The notes: generated by a model from the letters alone, not told the origin. A stretch of 64,000 nt of DNA from Pseudorhodoplanes sp. (GCA_022843165.1 JALHOD010000001.1:437678-501677), one strand, 5' to 3'. Counted from the first letter of the stretch, positions 40,983 to 49,517 are shown. Translations and numbers: made by a program.

Positions 40983-41701
40983 CCGGGTCCGACGATTTCC
41001 TCTCGCGCTGGTCGCGTCGCAAGCAGGAAGCAGCCAAACAGGCGGCTGAGCCGGCGCAGGATGAATCCGAGACCGGGCCGACAGCCCATGGCGACAACGC
41101 AACTGGTGCGCAGCCTGCCGGTCAGTCCATACCGGACAACAGCCGCCCTGAACCGTCTTTCGACCTGAGCAAGCTGCCGTCGCTTGAATCCATCGGACCG
41201 CGGACCGATGTCAGCATGTTCATGCAGCCTGGTGTGCCGACCGCCTTGTCCCGTGCGGCGCTTCGCCGCGCCTGGGCGGCAGATCCCGCCATACGCGACT
41301 TCATCGGTCTGTCGGAGAACGCCTGGGACTTCACCGCGCCTGACAGCATGCCGGGTTTTGGCCCTTTGCTGCCCACCGACGACGTGAAGCGCTTGCTGGC
41401 GCAGGTTTTCCGGGAGGAGAAACCCGAACATCCGGAACAGACGCAAGAGCGCCCCGACGACGCGCAAGCAAATGCGGGATACGCGGAGCCAGTCCAGGAG
41501 CATGTGCAGCAATCGGACGAACCGGCACAACTTGCAGCCAGCGATGAAGAATGTTGCGAGATCGGCGGCACAACGCCAGACAATGAAACGATTTTATCGC
41601 GTCGCAATAACGATACTGCTGCAACGCAACAAAAAGCCGACGAAAAAGTTCCCGAGGCGATTGTGTCCCATCGCCGGCACGGCGGCGCGTTGCCCACTTA
41701 A
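40979..41701 (+). CDS. DUF3306 domain protein
   Basis: 240 residues. The family start FLSRWSRRKQEAAKQ is followed by a charged, low-complexity linker, then the conserved LSKLPSLESIGPRTDVSMFMQPGVP and LRRAWAADPAIRDFIGLSENAWDFTAP (about 60-125). The last 100 residues are acidic and probably unstructured. It overlaps the DUF3305 gene. Genes of this pair accompany formate dehydrogenase clusters, so it likely helps assembly or maturation; function unproven. Confidence 0.85.
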   Translation: MTGSDDFLSRWSRRKQEAAKQAAEPAQDESETGPTAHGDNATGAQPAGQSIPDNSRPEPSFDLSKLPSLESIGPRTDVSMFMQPGVPTALSRAALRRAWAADPAIRDFIGLSENAWDFTAPDSMPGFGPLLPTDDVKRLLAQVFREEKPEHPEQTQERPDDAQANAGYAEPVQEHVQQSDEPAQLAASDEECCEIGGTTPDNETILSRRNNDTAATQQKADEKVPEAIVSHRRHGGALPT

Positions 41702-41783
41702 TTCTTTGGCAGGTGCGGCGAATTCGCTTTCCATAGCTTCAAACTATTGACCCATTCCAGACTGGGAGCCTATTGTTTTGAAA

Positions 41784-41800
41784 GCTTCTGATCTGGAAGC
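41784..41800. promoter_or_regulatory. Palindrome GCTTC-N7-GAAGC upstream of the HTH-TorD gene
   Basis: Five-base arms with a seven-base centre. A second imperfect palindrome (TTCCAGACTGGGA) lies about 40 bases upstream with a TTGACC, suggesting a promoter and operator region. The downstream protein has its own HTH domain, so autoregulation is possible. Confidence 0.35.
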
Positions 41801-41829
41801 GGGTTTGCTTTTCTTTTCGGCAGGGGACC

Positions 41830-42606
41830 ATGCGCGACTTCGGACTCGAGGAAGCGATCCGCGCTGTCGGCGGCGTCAGCGAACTCGCGCGGCGCATCGG
41901 TATTTCACAACCGTCCGTCTCCAACTGGGACCGCATCCCCGCCGAGCGAGTCGTCGCCGTTGAGTCTGCAACCAATATCGCGCGCGAGATTCTGCGCCCG
42001 GATCTTTACGGCCAGTCCGCAGCAGGCGGCGACGTCGAGGAAGTCGATTCCGCGCGCGCCCAGGAATATGCGCTGCTCGCGGCCCTGCTCGCGCGTGCGC
42101 CGGATGCGGCCCTGTTGAAATCGCTCGCGCAGTTGCGCGGCGACCCCAGCCCGCTCGGCATCGCTCATGTCGATCTCGCCGAGGCGGCGGCGCGCATCGA
42201 CGCGCAGCGCGTCGAGCGCGAATTTTTCAATCTCTTTATCGGCATCGGGCGCGGCGAGTTGCTGCCTTATGCGTCCTACTATCTCACCGGCTTCCTGCAC
42301 GAGCGCCCGCTCGCCCGGTTGCGCGAGGATCTGCTGAAGATCGGGATCGAACGCAATCAGGGCAATGCGGAACCGGAAGATCACGCCGCGATGCTGTGCG
42401 AGATCATGTCCGGCCTTGCCGGCGGCCGCTTTCCGGCACCGGCCGGAACTGACCAGGACATTTTCGAGAAACATCTGGCGCCATGGCTCGGCCGTTTCTT
42501 CGCCGATCTGGAGCGCGCCGAGGAAGCGGATTTCTACCGACGTGTGGGCACGCTCGGCCGTGTGTTTGTTGAGATCGAGATGGAATCCTTCGCGCTGCCA
42601 ACCTGA
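41830..42606 (+). CDS. HTH (Cro/YdaS-like)-TorD chaperone fusion protein
   Basis: 258 residues. Residues 1-60 form a helix-turn-helix (AVGGVSELARRIGISQPSVSNW with IPAERV after it). Residues about 70-250 are a TorD/DmsD-type chaperone: EYALLAALLARAPDAALLKSLAQLRGD, FFNLFIGIGRGELLPYASYYLTGFLHERPLA, and the acidic helix with EDHAAMLCEIMSGLAGG. TorD proteins bind the Tat signal peptide and apo-form of molybdenum enzymes. Coupling to a DNA-binding domain may link gene expression to enzyme maturation. It lies directly before the Tat peptide protein and catalytic subunit genes. Start has AGGGGA upstream. Confidence 0.92.
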   Translation: MRDFGLEEAIRAVGGVSELARRIGISQPSVSNWDRIPAERVVAVESATNIAREILRPDLYGQSAAGGDVEEVDSARAQEYALLAALLARAPDAALLKSLAQLRGDPSPLGIAHVDLAEAAARIDAQRVEREFFNLFIGIGRGELLPYASYYLTGFLHERPLARLREDLLKIGIERNQGNAEPEDHAAMLCEIMSGLAGGRFPAPAGTDQDIFEKHLAPWLGRFFADLERAEEADFYRRVGTLGRVFVEIEMESFALPT

Positions 42607-42638
42607 GCGCGGAGCAAAGAAACCAGGAGGAGACGGCG

Positions 42639-42848
42639 ATGACACGAGACAGCAAAACGGCAGTCGGACGTCGCGATTTTCTGCGCGCGCTCGGCGCCGG
42701 TGCCGGCGTTGCGGTAACGGCCGCCGCGCCGCTCGCAACCCCCGCGCATGCGGACAGCGAAACCAACGACGAAAAGCGCAAGGCCCGCTACCAAGCCAAT
42801 TCCGCCAACATCCAGACTTTCTACCGGGTCAACCGGTATCCGAGCTGA
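42639..42848 (+). CDS. Small Tat-signal protein of the formate dehydrogenase region
   Basis: 69 residues. It starts with a twin-arginine signal (GRRDFLRALGAGAGVAVTAA) and ends RYQANSANIQTFYRVNRYPS. This matches the short Tat-targeted protein that precedes fdh genes in many proteobacteria. It lies 32 bases after the chaperone gene and 13 before the catalytic subunit. A strong ribosome binding site (CCAGGAGGAG) precedes the ATG. It may be a small subunit or an export helper. Confidence 0.9.
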   Translation: MTRDSKTAVGRRDFLRALGAGAGVAVTAAAPLATPAHADSETNDEKRKARYQANSANIQTFYRVNRYPS

Positions 42849-42861
42849 GGGAGGCATAGCC

Positions 42862-45834
42862 GTGCTGATCAAGAGAACAGAACGCGAGAAGCGCCGCGGC
42901 CATCTGGCCGCCTCGCTGGGCAATCAATCGGTCGGCGGACTCGACCGCCGCACCTTCCTGCGCCGCTCCGGCCTTGCCGCCGGTGGATTGGCGACGCTGG
43001 GCGCATTGCCGCTGGCCGGCATGCGCAAGGCGGACGCCGCCGGCACGGCGCCGACCGGCGCGGGCATCACCATCCGGAAAAACATCTGTACGCACTGCTC
43101 GGTCGGCTGCACGGTCTTGGCTGAAGTTCAGAACGGCGTGTGGGTCGGCCAGGAACCCGGCTGGGATTCCCCGATCAATCGCGGATCGCATTGCGCCAAG
43201 GGCGCCGCGGTGCGCGAGCTGGTGCATGGCGACCGCCGCCTGAAATATCCGATGAAACTGGTCAACGGCCAGTGGCAGCGGATGACGTGGGACAAGGCGA
43301 TCGACGAGATCGGCGACAAGCTGATGGAAATCCGCGCCAAGTCCGGACCGGATTCGGTCTACTGGCTCGGTTCGGCCAAGTTCTCCAATGAAGGCGCCTA
43401 TCTCAACCGCAAATTGGCGGCTTTCTGGGGCACCAACAACGTCGATCACCAGGCGCGTATCTGCCATTCGACGACCGTCGCGGGCGTGGCCAATACCTGG
43501 GGCTACGGCGCGATGACCAACAGCTACAACGACATCCGCAACGCCAAGACCATGATCATCATGGGCGGCAACCCGGCGGAAGCGCATCCGGTGTCGCTGC
43601 AGCATCTGCTCGAAGGCAAGGAATTGCAGCGGGCGAACTACATCGTCATCGACCCGCGCATGACCCGCACCGCCGCGCACGCGACGGAATATGTCCGCAT
43701 CCGTCCCGGCACCGACATTCCGGTGATCTGGGGCATGCTGCACCACATCTTCAAGAACGGCTGGGAGGACAAGGAATTCATCCAGCAGCGCGTCTACGGC
43801 ATGGATGACATCCGCAAGGAAGTCGAAAAGTGGACTCCCGAGGAAGTCGAGCGCGTGACCGGCGTGCCGGGCAAGCAGCTCGAGCGCGTCGCCAAGATGT
43901 TCGCGACCGAAAAGCCGGCGACCCTGATCTGGTGCATGGGCGCCACCCAGCACACGGTCGGAACCGCCAACGTGCGCGCCTTCTGCATCGCGCTGCTGGC
44001 GACCGGCAACGTCGGCGGCTTCGGCAACGGCGCCAACATCTTCCGCGGCCACTGCAACGTGCAGGGCGCCACCGACCTTGGTCTCGATATCGTGACGCTG
44101 CCGCTTTACTACGGCCTCGTTGAAGGCGCGTGGCGGCATTGGTCGCGGGTCTGGGAAGTCGATTATTCGTGGTTCGAAGGACGCTTCGACACCGTGACTG
44201 GCGCCGACGGCAAACCGGTCAAAATGATCAACGCGCCCGGTATTCCGTCGACACGCTGGTTCGATGCGGCACTGCTGCCGAAGGATCAAGTGTCACAGAA
44301 GGACAACCTAAAGGCCATGTTCGTCATGGGCCATGGCGGCAATACCGTCACCCGCATGCCGGAAGTCGCCAAAGGCCTCGAGAAGATCGACCTGCTGGTG
44401 GTGGCCGACCCGCATCCGACCACCTGGGCCGTGCTCTCCGAGCGCAAGAACGGCACCTACCTGCTGCCGATCTGCACGCAGTTCGAATGCTCGGGCTCGC
44501 GCACGGCGTCGAACCGCTCGATCCAGTGGGGCGAGCAGGTCGTCAAGCCGATCTTCGAGTCGAAGAACGACTACGAGGTGATGTATCTCCTCGCCAAGAA
44601 GCTCGGCTTCGCCGACCTGATGTTCAAGAACATCAAGGTCGAGAACAACGAACCGGTCGCCGAGGATATCCTCCGCGAGATCAACCGCGGCGGATGGTCA
44701 ACCGGCTATTGCGGCCAGTCGCCGGAACGCCTGAAGACCCATATGGCCAACCAGAAGGACTTCGATCTGGTCAGCCTGCGGGCCAAGGACGGTCCGGCCA
44801 AGGGCGACTATTACGGTCTGCCGTGGCCGTGCTGGGGCACGCCGGAATTCAAGCATCCCGGCACGCACCAGCTCTACAACACGAACCTCCCGGTCAAGGA
44901 CGGCGGCGGCACCTTCCGCGCCCGCTTTGGCGTCGAGCGTGTGGTCAAGACCAAGGTCATGGAGAATGGCCAGGAGGTCGAGAAAGAGCAGAAGTTCAAT
45001 CTGCTGGCCGAGGGGTCCTATTCCAAGGACTCGGAGATCAAGGACGGCTATCCGGAATTCACGCTCGGCGTGCTGAAGAAGCTCGGCTGGGACAAGGATC
45101 TGACGGAAGCCGAAATGGCGGTGATCCAAAAGATCAACCCCGCCAATCCGGATGCCGTGGCCTGGTCGATCGACCTCTCCGGCGGCATCCAGCGCGTGGC
45201 GATCACCCACGGCTGCATCCCCTACGGCAACGGCAAGGCGCGGGCGAATGCCTTCGGTCTGCCGGATGCCATCCCGGTGCATCGTGAGCCGATCTACACG
45301 CCGCGGCCCGAACTGGTCGCGAAATATCCGACCCTGCCGAATGCGCGGCAATTCCGCGTGCCGAATATCGGCTTCGACGTGCAGAAGACCGCGGTGGACA
45401 AGGGCATTGCCAAGCAATTCCCGCTCGTCCTCACCTCCGGCCGGCTGGTCGAATACGAAGGTGGCGGCGAGGAAACCCGCTCCAACAAGTGGCTTGCCGA
45501 ACTCCAGCAGGACATGTTCATCGAGATCAATCCGTCGGATGCCACCGAACGCGGCATCAAGGATGGCGGCTGGGTCTGGGTGACGGGCGCGGAAAACTCG
45601 TCGAAGGCGCGCATGAAGGCGCTGGTCACCGAACGCGTCGGCAAGGGCGTGGCCTGGTGCCCTTTCCACTTCGCCGGCTGGTTCCAGGGAACCGACCAGC
45701 GCAGCAAGTACCCGACCGGCGCCGATCCGATCGTGCTGGGCGAGAGCGTCAACACGCTCACGACCTACGGTTACGATCCGGTGACCGGCATGCAAGAACC
45801 CAAAGCCACGCTCTGCCAGATCCGAGCGGCATAA
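42862..45834 (+). CDS. fdhA: Formate dehydrogenase catalytic (alpha) subunit, cysteine type
   Basis: 990 residues from the GTG at 42862 (GGGAGG upstream). A Tat signal (DRRTFLRRSGLAAGG, 28-42) predicts export with folded cofactor. A [4Fe-4S] site follows: Cys76, Cys79, Cys83 and Cys111. The molybdenum ligand is Cys201 in DHQARICHST, where selenium-containing enzymes have selenocysteine; here the codon is TGC, so no SECIS is needed. His202 is the neighbouring catalytic residue. The enzyme oxidises formate to carbon dioxide in the periplasm and passes electrons to FdhB, then to the cytochrome b subunit. An MGD-binding C-terminal domain completes the protein. Confidence 0.97.
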   Translation: MLIKRTEREKRRGHLAASLGNQSVGGLDRRTFLRRSGLAAGGLATLGALPLAGMRKADAAGTAPTGAGITIRKNICTHCSVGCTVLAEVQNGVWVGQEPGWDSPINRGSHCAKGAAVRELVHGDRRLKYPMKLVNGQWQRMTWDKAIDEIGDKLMEIRAKSGPDSVYWLGSAKFSNEGAYLNRKLAAFWGTNNVDHQARICHSTTVAGVANTWGYGAMTNSYNDIRNAKTMIIMGGNPAEAHPVSLQHLLEGKELQRANYIVIDPRMTRTAAHATEYVRIRPGTDIPVIWGMLHHIFKNGWEDKEFIQQRVYGMDDIRKEVEKWTPEEVERVTGVPGKQLERVAKMFATEKPATLIWCMGATQHTVGTANVRAFCIALLATGNVGGFGNGANIFRGHCNVQGATDLGLDIVTLPLYYGLVEGAWRHWSRVWEVDYSWFEGRFDTVTGADGKPVKMINAPGIPSTRWFDAALLPKDQVSQKDNLKAMFVMGHGGNTVTRMPEVAKGLEKIDLLVVADPHPTTWAVLSERKNGTYLLPICTQFECSGSRTASNRSIQWGEQVVKPIFESKNDYEVMYLLAKKLGFADLMFKNIKVENNEPVAEDILREINRGGWSTGYCGQSPERLKTHMANQKDFDLVSLRAKDGPAKGDYYGLPWPCWGTPEFKHPGTHQLYNTNLPVKDGGGTFRARFGVERVVKTKVMENGQEVEKEQKFNLLAEGSYSKDSEIKDGYPEFTLGVLKKLGWDKDLTEAEMAVIQKINPANPDAVAWSIDLSGGIQRVAITHGCIPYGNGKARANAFGLPDAIPVHREPIYTPRPELVAKYPTLPNARQFRVPNIGFDVQKTAVDKGIAKQFPLVLTSGRLVEYEGGGEETRSNKWLAELQQDMFIEINPSDATERGIKDGGWVWVTGAENSSKARMKALVTERVGKGVAWCPFHFAGWFQGTDQRSKYPTGADPIVLGESVNTLTTYGYDPVTGMQEPKATLCQIRAA

Positions 45835-45846
45835 GGAGACGCAACC

Positions 45847-46443
45847 ATGGCTCGTATGAAATTTCTTTGCGACGCCGATCGTTGCATCGAGTGCAACGCT
45901 TGCGTCACCGCCTGCAAGAACGAAAACGAAGTGCCGTGGGGCATCAATCGCCGGCGTGTCGTCACCATCAATGACGGCAAGCCGGGCGAACGCTCGGTGT
46001 CCATGGCCTGCATGCATTGCACCGACGCGCCCTGCGCGTCGGTCTGCCCGGTGAACTGCTTCTACACCACCGCAGACGCCGTGGTTCTTCACTCGAAGGA
46101 CCTCTGCATCGGCTGCGGCTATTGCTTCTACGCCTGCCCGTTCGGCGCACCGCAATATCCGCGCGTCGGCAATTTCGGTTCGCGCGGCAAGATGGACAAG
46201 TGCACCTTCTGCGCCGGCGGTCCGGAGACCGACAACGCGCAGGTGGAATACGAGAAATACGGCGCGAACCGTCTGGCGGAGGGCAAGCTGCCGCTCTGCG
46301 CCGAGATGTGCTCGACCAAGTCTCTTTTGGCCGGTGACGGAGAAATCATCGCCCAGATCTACAAGGAGCGCGTCGTCAAGCGCGGCTACGGCTCTGGCGC
46401 CTGGGGCTGGAAGACCGCCTACAAAGAGACGATCGCCTCGTAA
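45847..46443 (+). CDS. fdhB: Formate dehydrogenase iron-sulfur (beta) subunit
   Basis: 198 residues with four cysteine clusters typical of four [4Fe-4S] centres: CDADRCIECNACVTACKN, CMHCTDAPCASVCPVNC, LCIGCGYCFYACPFGAP, and KCTFCAGG with CSTKSLLAGD. It carries electrons from the alpha subunit to the membrane. No signal peptide, so it is probably exported together with the Tat-targeted alpha subunit. It lies 12 bases after fdhA with GGAG upstream. A stable hairpin separates it from fdhC. Confidence 0.96.
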   Translation: MARMKFLCDADRCIECNACVTACKNENEVPWGINRRRVVTINDGKPGERSVSMACMHCTDAPCASVCPVNCFYTTADAVVLHSKDLCIGCGYCFYACPFGAPQYPRVGNFGSRGKMDKCTFCAGGPETDNAQVEYEKYGANRLAEGKLPLCAEMCSTKSLLAGDGEIIAQIYKERVVKRGYGSGAWGWKTAYKETIAS

Positions 46444-46455
46444 CTTCGCAACAGG

Positions 46456-46492
46456 CCGGGCGGCGGGATCATCCTCGCCGCCCGGTCGTTTT
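46456..46492 (+). terminator. Hairpin with T4 between fdhB and fdhC
   Basis: Perfect 10-bp stem (CCGGGCGGCG/CGCCGCCCGG), ten-base loop, then TCGTTTT. It may lower transcription into fdhC relative to fdhAB. Confidence 0.55.
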
Positions 46493-46522
46493 GCCAACAG
46501 ACAGAACAAGGAGGGTATGGGG

Positions 46523-47536
46523 ATGGCCAAGTTCTTGACGACCATTCGCTTGGCGGTCGGCGCGATCGCGCTGCTCTGCGTCCTGGCGATTGCGGCGCCG
46601 GTGAGCGCGCAGGATCGCAATCCGGACGGATCGGTCAATCCGACCGCAAGTGCGGTGAAGGAAGATCAGCTTCTGCGCGAACTGAACAGGATCCAGGGCC
46701 GCGTGACCATCCCGGACACGAAAGAAGGCGTCCTGATCCAGCCGGCCGGCCGCGAATGGCGCGAATTCCATCAGGTTACGCTGTACTGGATCGGCGCGAT
46801 TTCGATCATCGGCATGCTCGCCCTGCTCGTGATCTTCTATCTGATGCGCGGCATGGTCAAAATCGAGCATGGCCGATCCGGCCGAACCGTTGTGCGGTTC
46901 AACCCATTTGAACGATTCGTGCATTGGCTGACGGCGGCCTGCTTCATCGTTCTGGCGGTGTCCGGACTCAACATCACGTTCGGCAAATCCCTGCTGTTGC
47001 CGCTGATGGGAGCAGACGCATTCGCCGGCTGGTCGCAATGGGGCAAATACGCTCACAATTACCTAAGCTTCCCCTTCACCATCGGCGTCGTTCTGATTTT
47101 CCTGATGTGGATCGGCGGCAACATTCCCAGTCGCACCGACGTGGAATGGGTCAAGCGCGGCGGCGGACTTTTCGGACACGACCATCCGCCGGCCTATCGC
47201 TTCAATGCCGGCCAGAAGATGATCTACTGGATCGTGGTTTTGGGCGGCACGGCGGTGGCGGTCAGCGGCTATATCCTGATGTTCCCGTTCTACGGCGGCA
47301 TGACGGTGGCAGGCATGCAGCTTGCCGGAATCGTGCACGGCGTGGTGGCGGTCCTGTTCATCGCAGCCATGCTGGCCCACATCTACATTGGCACACTGGG
47401 CATGGAAGGCGCCTTCGAAGCGATGGGCACCGGCGAGGTCGATGTGAACTGGGCCAAGGAACATCACAGCCTGTGGCTGGAGGAGGAAGCCCGCCGGGTC
47501 GGTGGAGCAACGCCCCGCGCCACGCCCGCTGAGTAG
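46523..47536 (+). CDS. fdhC: Formate dehydrogenase cytochrome b (gamma) subunit
   Basis: About 337 residues from the ATG at 46523, which gives good spacing (8 bases) to GGAGG; ATG 46517 is also possible. There is an N-terminal signal-like stretch (LAVGAIALLCVLAIAAPVSAQ), then a periplasmic part, then about four membrane helices with the family histidines (FERFVHWLTAACFIVLAVSGL, WSQWGKYAHNYLSFPFTIGV, GIVHGVVAVLFIAAMLAHIYIG). Heme b carries electrons from FdhB to the quinone pool. It is followed by a terminator and the mobB gene. Confidence 0.93.
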   Translation: MAKFLTTIRLAVGAIALLCVLAIAAPVSAQDRNPDGSVNPTASAVKEDQLLRELNRIQGRVTIPDTKEGVLIQPAGREWREFHQVTLYWIGAISIIGMLALLVIFYLMRGMVKIEHGRSGRTVVRFNPFERFVHWLTAACFIVLAVSGLNITFGKSLLLPLMGADAFAGWSQWGKYAHNYLSFPFTIGVVLIFLMWIGGNIPSRTDVEWVKRGGGLFGHDHPPAYRFNAGQKMIYWIVVLGGTAVAVSGYILMFPFYGGMTVAGMQLAGIVHGVVAVLFIAAMLAHIYIGTLGMEGAFEAMGTGEVDVNWAKEHHSLWLEEEARRVGGATPRATPAE

Positions 47537-47562
47537 ATTTACCAGTCAATCTGAAAAGATAG

Positions 47563-47590
47563 AGCGCCCGGCGGCATTCCGCCGGGCGCT
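47563..47590 (+). terminator. Strong terminator after fdhC
   Basis: Perfect 12-bp stem (AGCGCCCGGCGG/CCGCCGGGCGCT) with loop CATT, followed by TTGCTATATAAT. It marks the end of the dehydrogenase transcript. Confidence 0.7.
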
Positions 47591-47596
47591 TTGCTA

Positions 47597-47602
47597 TATA
47601 AT
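47597..47602 (+). promoter_or_regulatory. TATAAT directly before mobB
   Basis: A consensus -10 box five bases before the mobB ATG, with no ribosome binding site between. If used, transcription would start at or next to the ATG, giving a leaderless message. A -35 box is not clear because the terminator stem occupies that position. Confidence 0.35.
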
Positions 47603-47607
47603 GAAGT

Positions 47608-48135
47608 ATGCAGATCATTGGCCTCGCCGGCTGGAGCGGTTCCGGCAAAACCACTCTCCTGACCCGCGTCATCCCGCGCCTGCTGGCGCGCGGCAAGCGC
47701 GTCTCGACGCTCAAACATGCCCATCACGCCTTCGACATCGACCGGCCCGGCAAGGATTCGTTCGAGCACCGCTCGGCCGGCGCCACCGAGGTTCTGGTGG
47801 TCTCCGCCAATCGCTGGGCGCTGATGCACGAATTGCGCGGCGCGCCCGAGCCCGGCTTACGCGACATGCTCGACCGCTTGTCGGATGTCGATCTGGTCCT
47901 GATTGAAGGTTTCAAACGGCAGAAATTCCCGAAGCTCGAAATCTATCGCGCCGAGAACGGCAAGCCGTTGTTGCACCCCGACGACGACTGGATCGTCGCC
48001 GTGGCCACCGACGCGCCCCTGCCGCAATCGAAGGTGCAGGTCGTGGATCTGAACGACATCGACAAGATCGCCGATCTGTTGCTGGTGGAAGCCATGCCGG
48101 TGGCGGACCTCGACGCGCAGGCGGAAACGGTCTGA
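47608..48135 (+). CDS. mobB: Molybdopterin-guanine dinucleotide biosynthesis protein MobB
   Basis: 175 residues. The P-loop GWSGSGKTT (near residue 6-14) and the following TLKHAHHAFDIDRPGKDS are the MobB signature of a GTP-binding helper for MobA. It shares one base with the next gene's start (TGATGG), so mobB and moeA are coupled. It supports guanylation of the cofactor needed by FdhA. Confidence 0.93.
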   Translation: MQIIGLAGWSGSGKTTLLTRVIPRLLARGKRVSTLKHAHHAFDIDRPGKDSFEHRSAGATEVLVVSANRWALMHELRGAPEPGLRDMLDRLSDVDLVLIEGFKRQKFPKLEIYRAENGKPLLHPDDDWIVAVATDAPLPQSKVQVVDLNDIDKIADLLLVEAMPVADLDAQAETV

Positions 48136-49391
48136 TGGCGCAGCTGAGCGATGATTGTTTCGCTTTCGGCGGCGACTTGCTTCCGGTCGACGATCTGGAA
48201 CGGATCATCCGCGAACGCGTGGCGCCTGTCGCCGAGACCGAGACGATTCCGCTTGCTCAGGCACGCGGGCGCGTCATTGCGCAGGATGTGATTGCGCCGA
48301 TTTCACTGCCACCCTTCGATAATTCGGCGGTGGACGGCTACGCGATCGCCCATGCAAGTCTGAAGCCCAATGGCGACACCCGGCTCAGGATTGTCGAACG
48401 CCTCACGGCGGGCCAATCCCCGCTCCGGGCACTGGCACAAAACGAAGCCGCGCGCATCTTCACCGGCGCGCCGATGCCGGAGGGTGCCGATACTGTTTTC
48501 ATGCAGGAGGATTGCCACGTGGAGGATGGCCACGTTATCCTGCCGCCCGGCCTCAAACCGGGCGCAAACCGCCGCCTATCCGGCGAGGATGTGCAGGCCG
48601 GCACGGTGGTCCTGCCGATGGGCTGCGTGCTGTCGCCGCGCCACATGGCGCTGGCCGCCGCCGTCGGCCTGACCGGGTTCACGGTGCGCCGCAGGATACG
48701 CGTCGCGCTGTTCTCAACCGGCGACGAACTCGTCGCGCCCGGATCGGCACTGCCGAAGGCTGCGACCTATGACGCCAATCACACCTTGCTCACGGCCCTG
48801 CTCGATCAGCTCGGCGTCAGCGTGACCGATGGCGGTATCCTGCGCGACGACCGCACGCAGGTCGCTCGCGCGCTGCGCGAGGCCGCGCGCGATCACGATC
48901 TGGTCCTGACCTCGGGCGGCGTGTCGACTGGAGAGGCCGATCATGTGCGCGCCATCATCGAGGAGATCGGGCGGCTGGTGTTCTGGCGCGTCGCCATCAA
49001 ACCCGGGCGGCCGGTCGCCATGGGCGTGCTGGACGGCGCGGCACTGGTCGGCCTGCCGGGCAACCCGGTGGCCGCCTTCGTGACATTCGTGCGGGTGGTG
49101 CGGCCGCTGCTGATGCAGCTCGCAGGCGCGGACATGCCGCCACTCGTGGCCTTGCCGGTGCGCGCGGCTTTCGCCTACCGCAAGAAGAAGGCGCGGCGCG
49201 AATATGTGCGGGTGAAACTCCGCCACGGCGCGGACGGCATGCTGGAAGCGGTGAAGCACGGACAGGAAGGCGCCGGCGTCATTACGTCGCTGACGGAAAC
49301 GGACGGGCTGGCGGAGCTTCCGGAAAATACAACGACGGTCGAGCAAGGCTCGACCATCGGATTTCTGCCTTACGCCGTTCTGTCAGGCTGA
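48135..49391 (+). CDS. moeA: Molybdopterin molybdotransferase MoeA (canonical)
   Basis: 418 residues. All MoeA loops are intact: PPFDNSAVDGYAIA, GAPMPEGADTVFMQEDC, ALFSTGDELVAPG, LTSGGVSTGEADH, AIKPGRPVAMGVL and GLPGNPVAAFVTFVR. It inserts molybdenum into adenylated molybdopterin. It is the third MoeA-like protein in the window; the others are at 31594 (degenerate) and 32715 (fusion). Directly coupled to mobB upstream and convergent with a 41-residue gene. Confidence 0.95.
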   Translation: MAQLSDDCFAFGGDLLPVDDLERIIRERVAPVAETETIPLAQARGRVIAQDVIAPISLPPFDNSAVDGYAIAHASLKPNGDTRLRIVERLTAGQSPLRALAQNEAARIFTGAPMPEGADTVFMQEDCHVEDGHVILPPGLKPGANRRLSGEDVQAGTVVLPMGCVLSPRHMALAAAVGLTGFTVRRRIRVALFSTGDELVAPGSALPKAATYDANHTLLTALLDQLGVSVTDGGILRDDRTQVARALREAARDHDLVLTSGGVSTGEADHVRAIIEEIGRLVFWRVAIKPGRPVAMGVLDGAALVGLPGNPVAAFVTFVRVVRPLLMQLAGADMPPLVALPVRAAFAYRKKKARREYVRVKLRHGADGMLEAVKHGQEGAGVITSLTETDGLAELPENTTTVEQGSTIGFLPYAVLSG

Positions 49392-49517
49392 TCAGATGCG
49401 GGCGCCGGTGACGCTGGTATAGGCTGTCGTGACCGGCTGCTGAATGCGCTCGAGAACAAGCCAGCCGCCGACCGCGATGACGATGGCCGCAATACAAGCC
49501 GCCAAAAAGCTCTTCAT
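49392..49517 (-). CDS. 41-residue membrane miniprotein between moeA and mobA
   Basis: A short gene of 42 codons, starting at an ATG at 49517 preceded by an excellent ribosome binding site (GGGGAGGGCAT). It encodes one strong membrane helix (SFLAACIAAIVIAVGGWLVL, residues 3-22), then ERIQQPVTTAYTSVTGARI. Its stop follows the moeA stop on the opposite strand by one base. The clean start signal, hydrophobic content and exact fit to the gap support a real gene. No family recognised; it may be a small membrane component or regulator. Confidence 0.7.
   Translation of the reverse strand: MKSFLAACIAAIVIAVGGWLVLERIQQPVTTAYTSVTGARI

Noticed and set aside
43462-43467. Possible selenocysteine at the formate dehydrogenase active site
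   Set aside because: The codon is TGC (cysteine), not TGA, so no recoding is needed.
42829-46638. Long open frames opposite fdhA and fdhB (486 and 646 codons)
   Set aside because: Antisense to the best-supported genes in the window; composition is Arg/His/Ala-biased with no recognisable domain.
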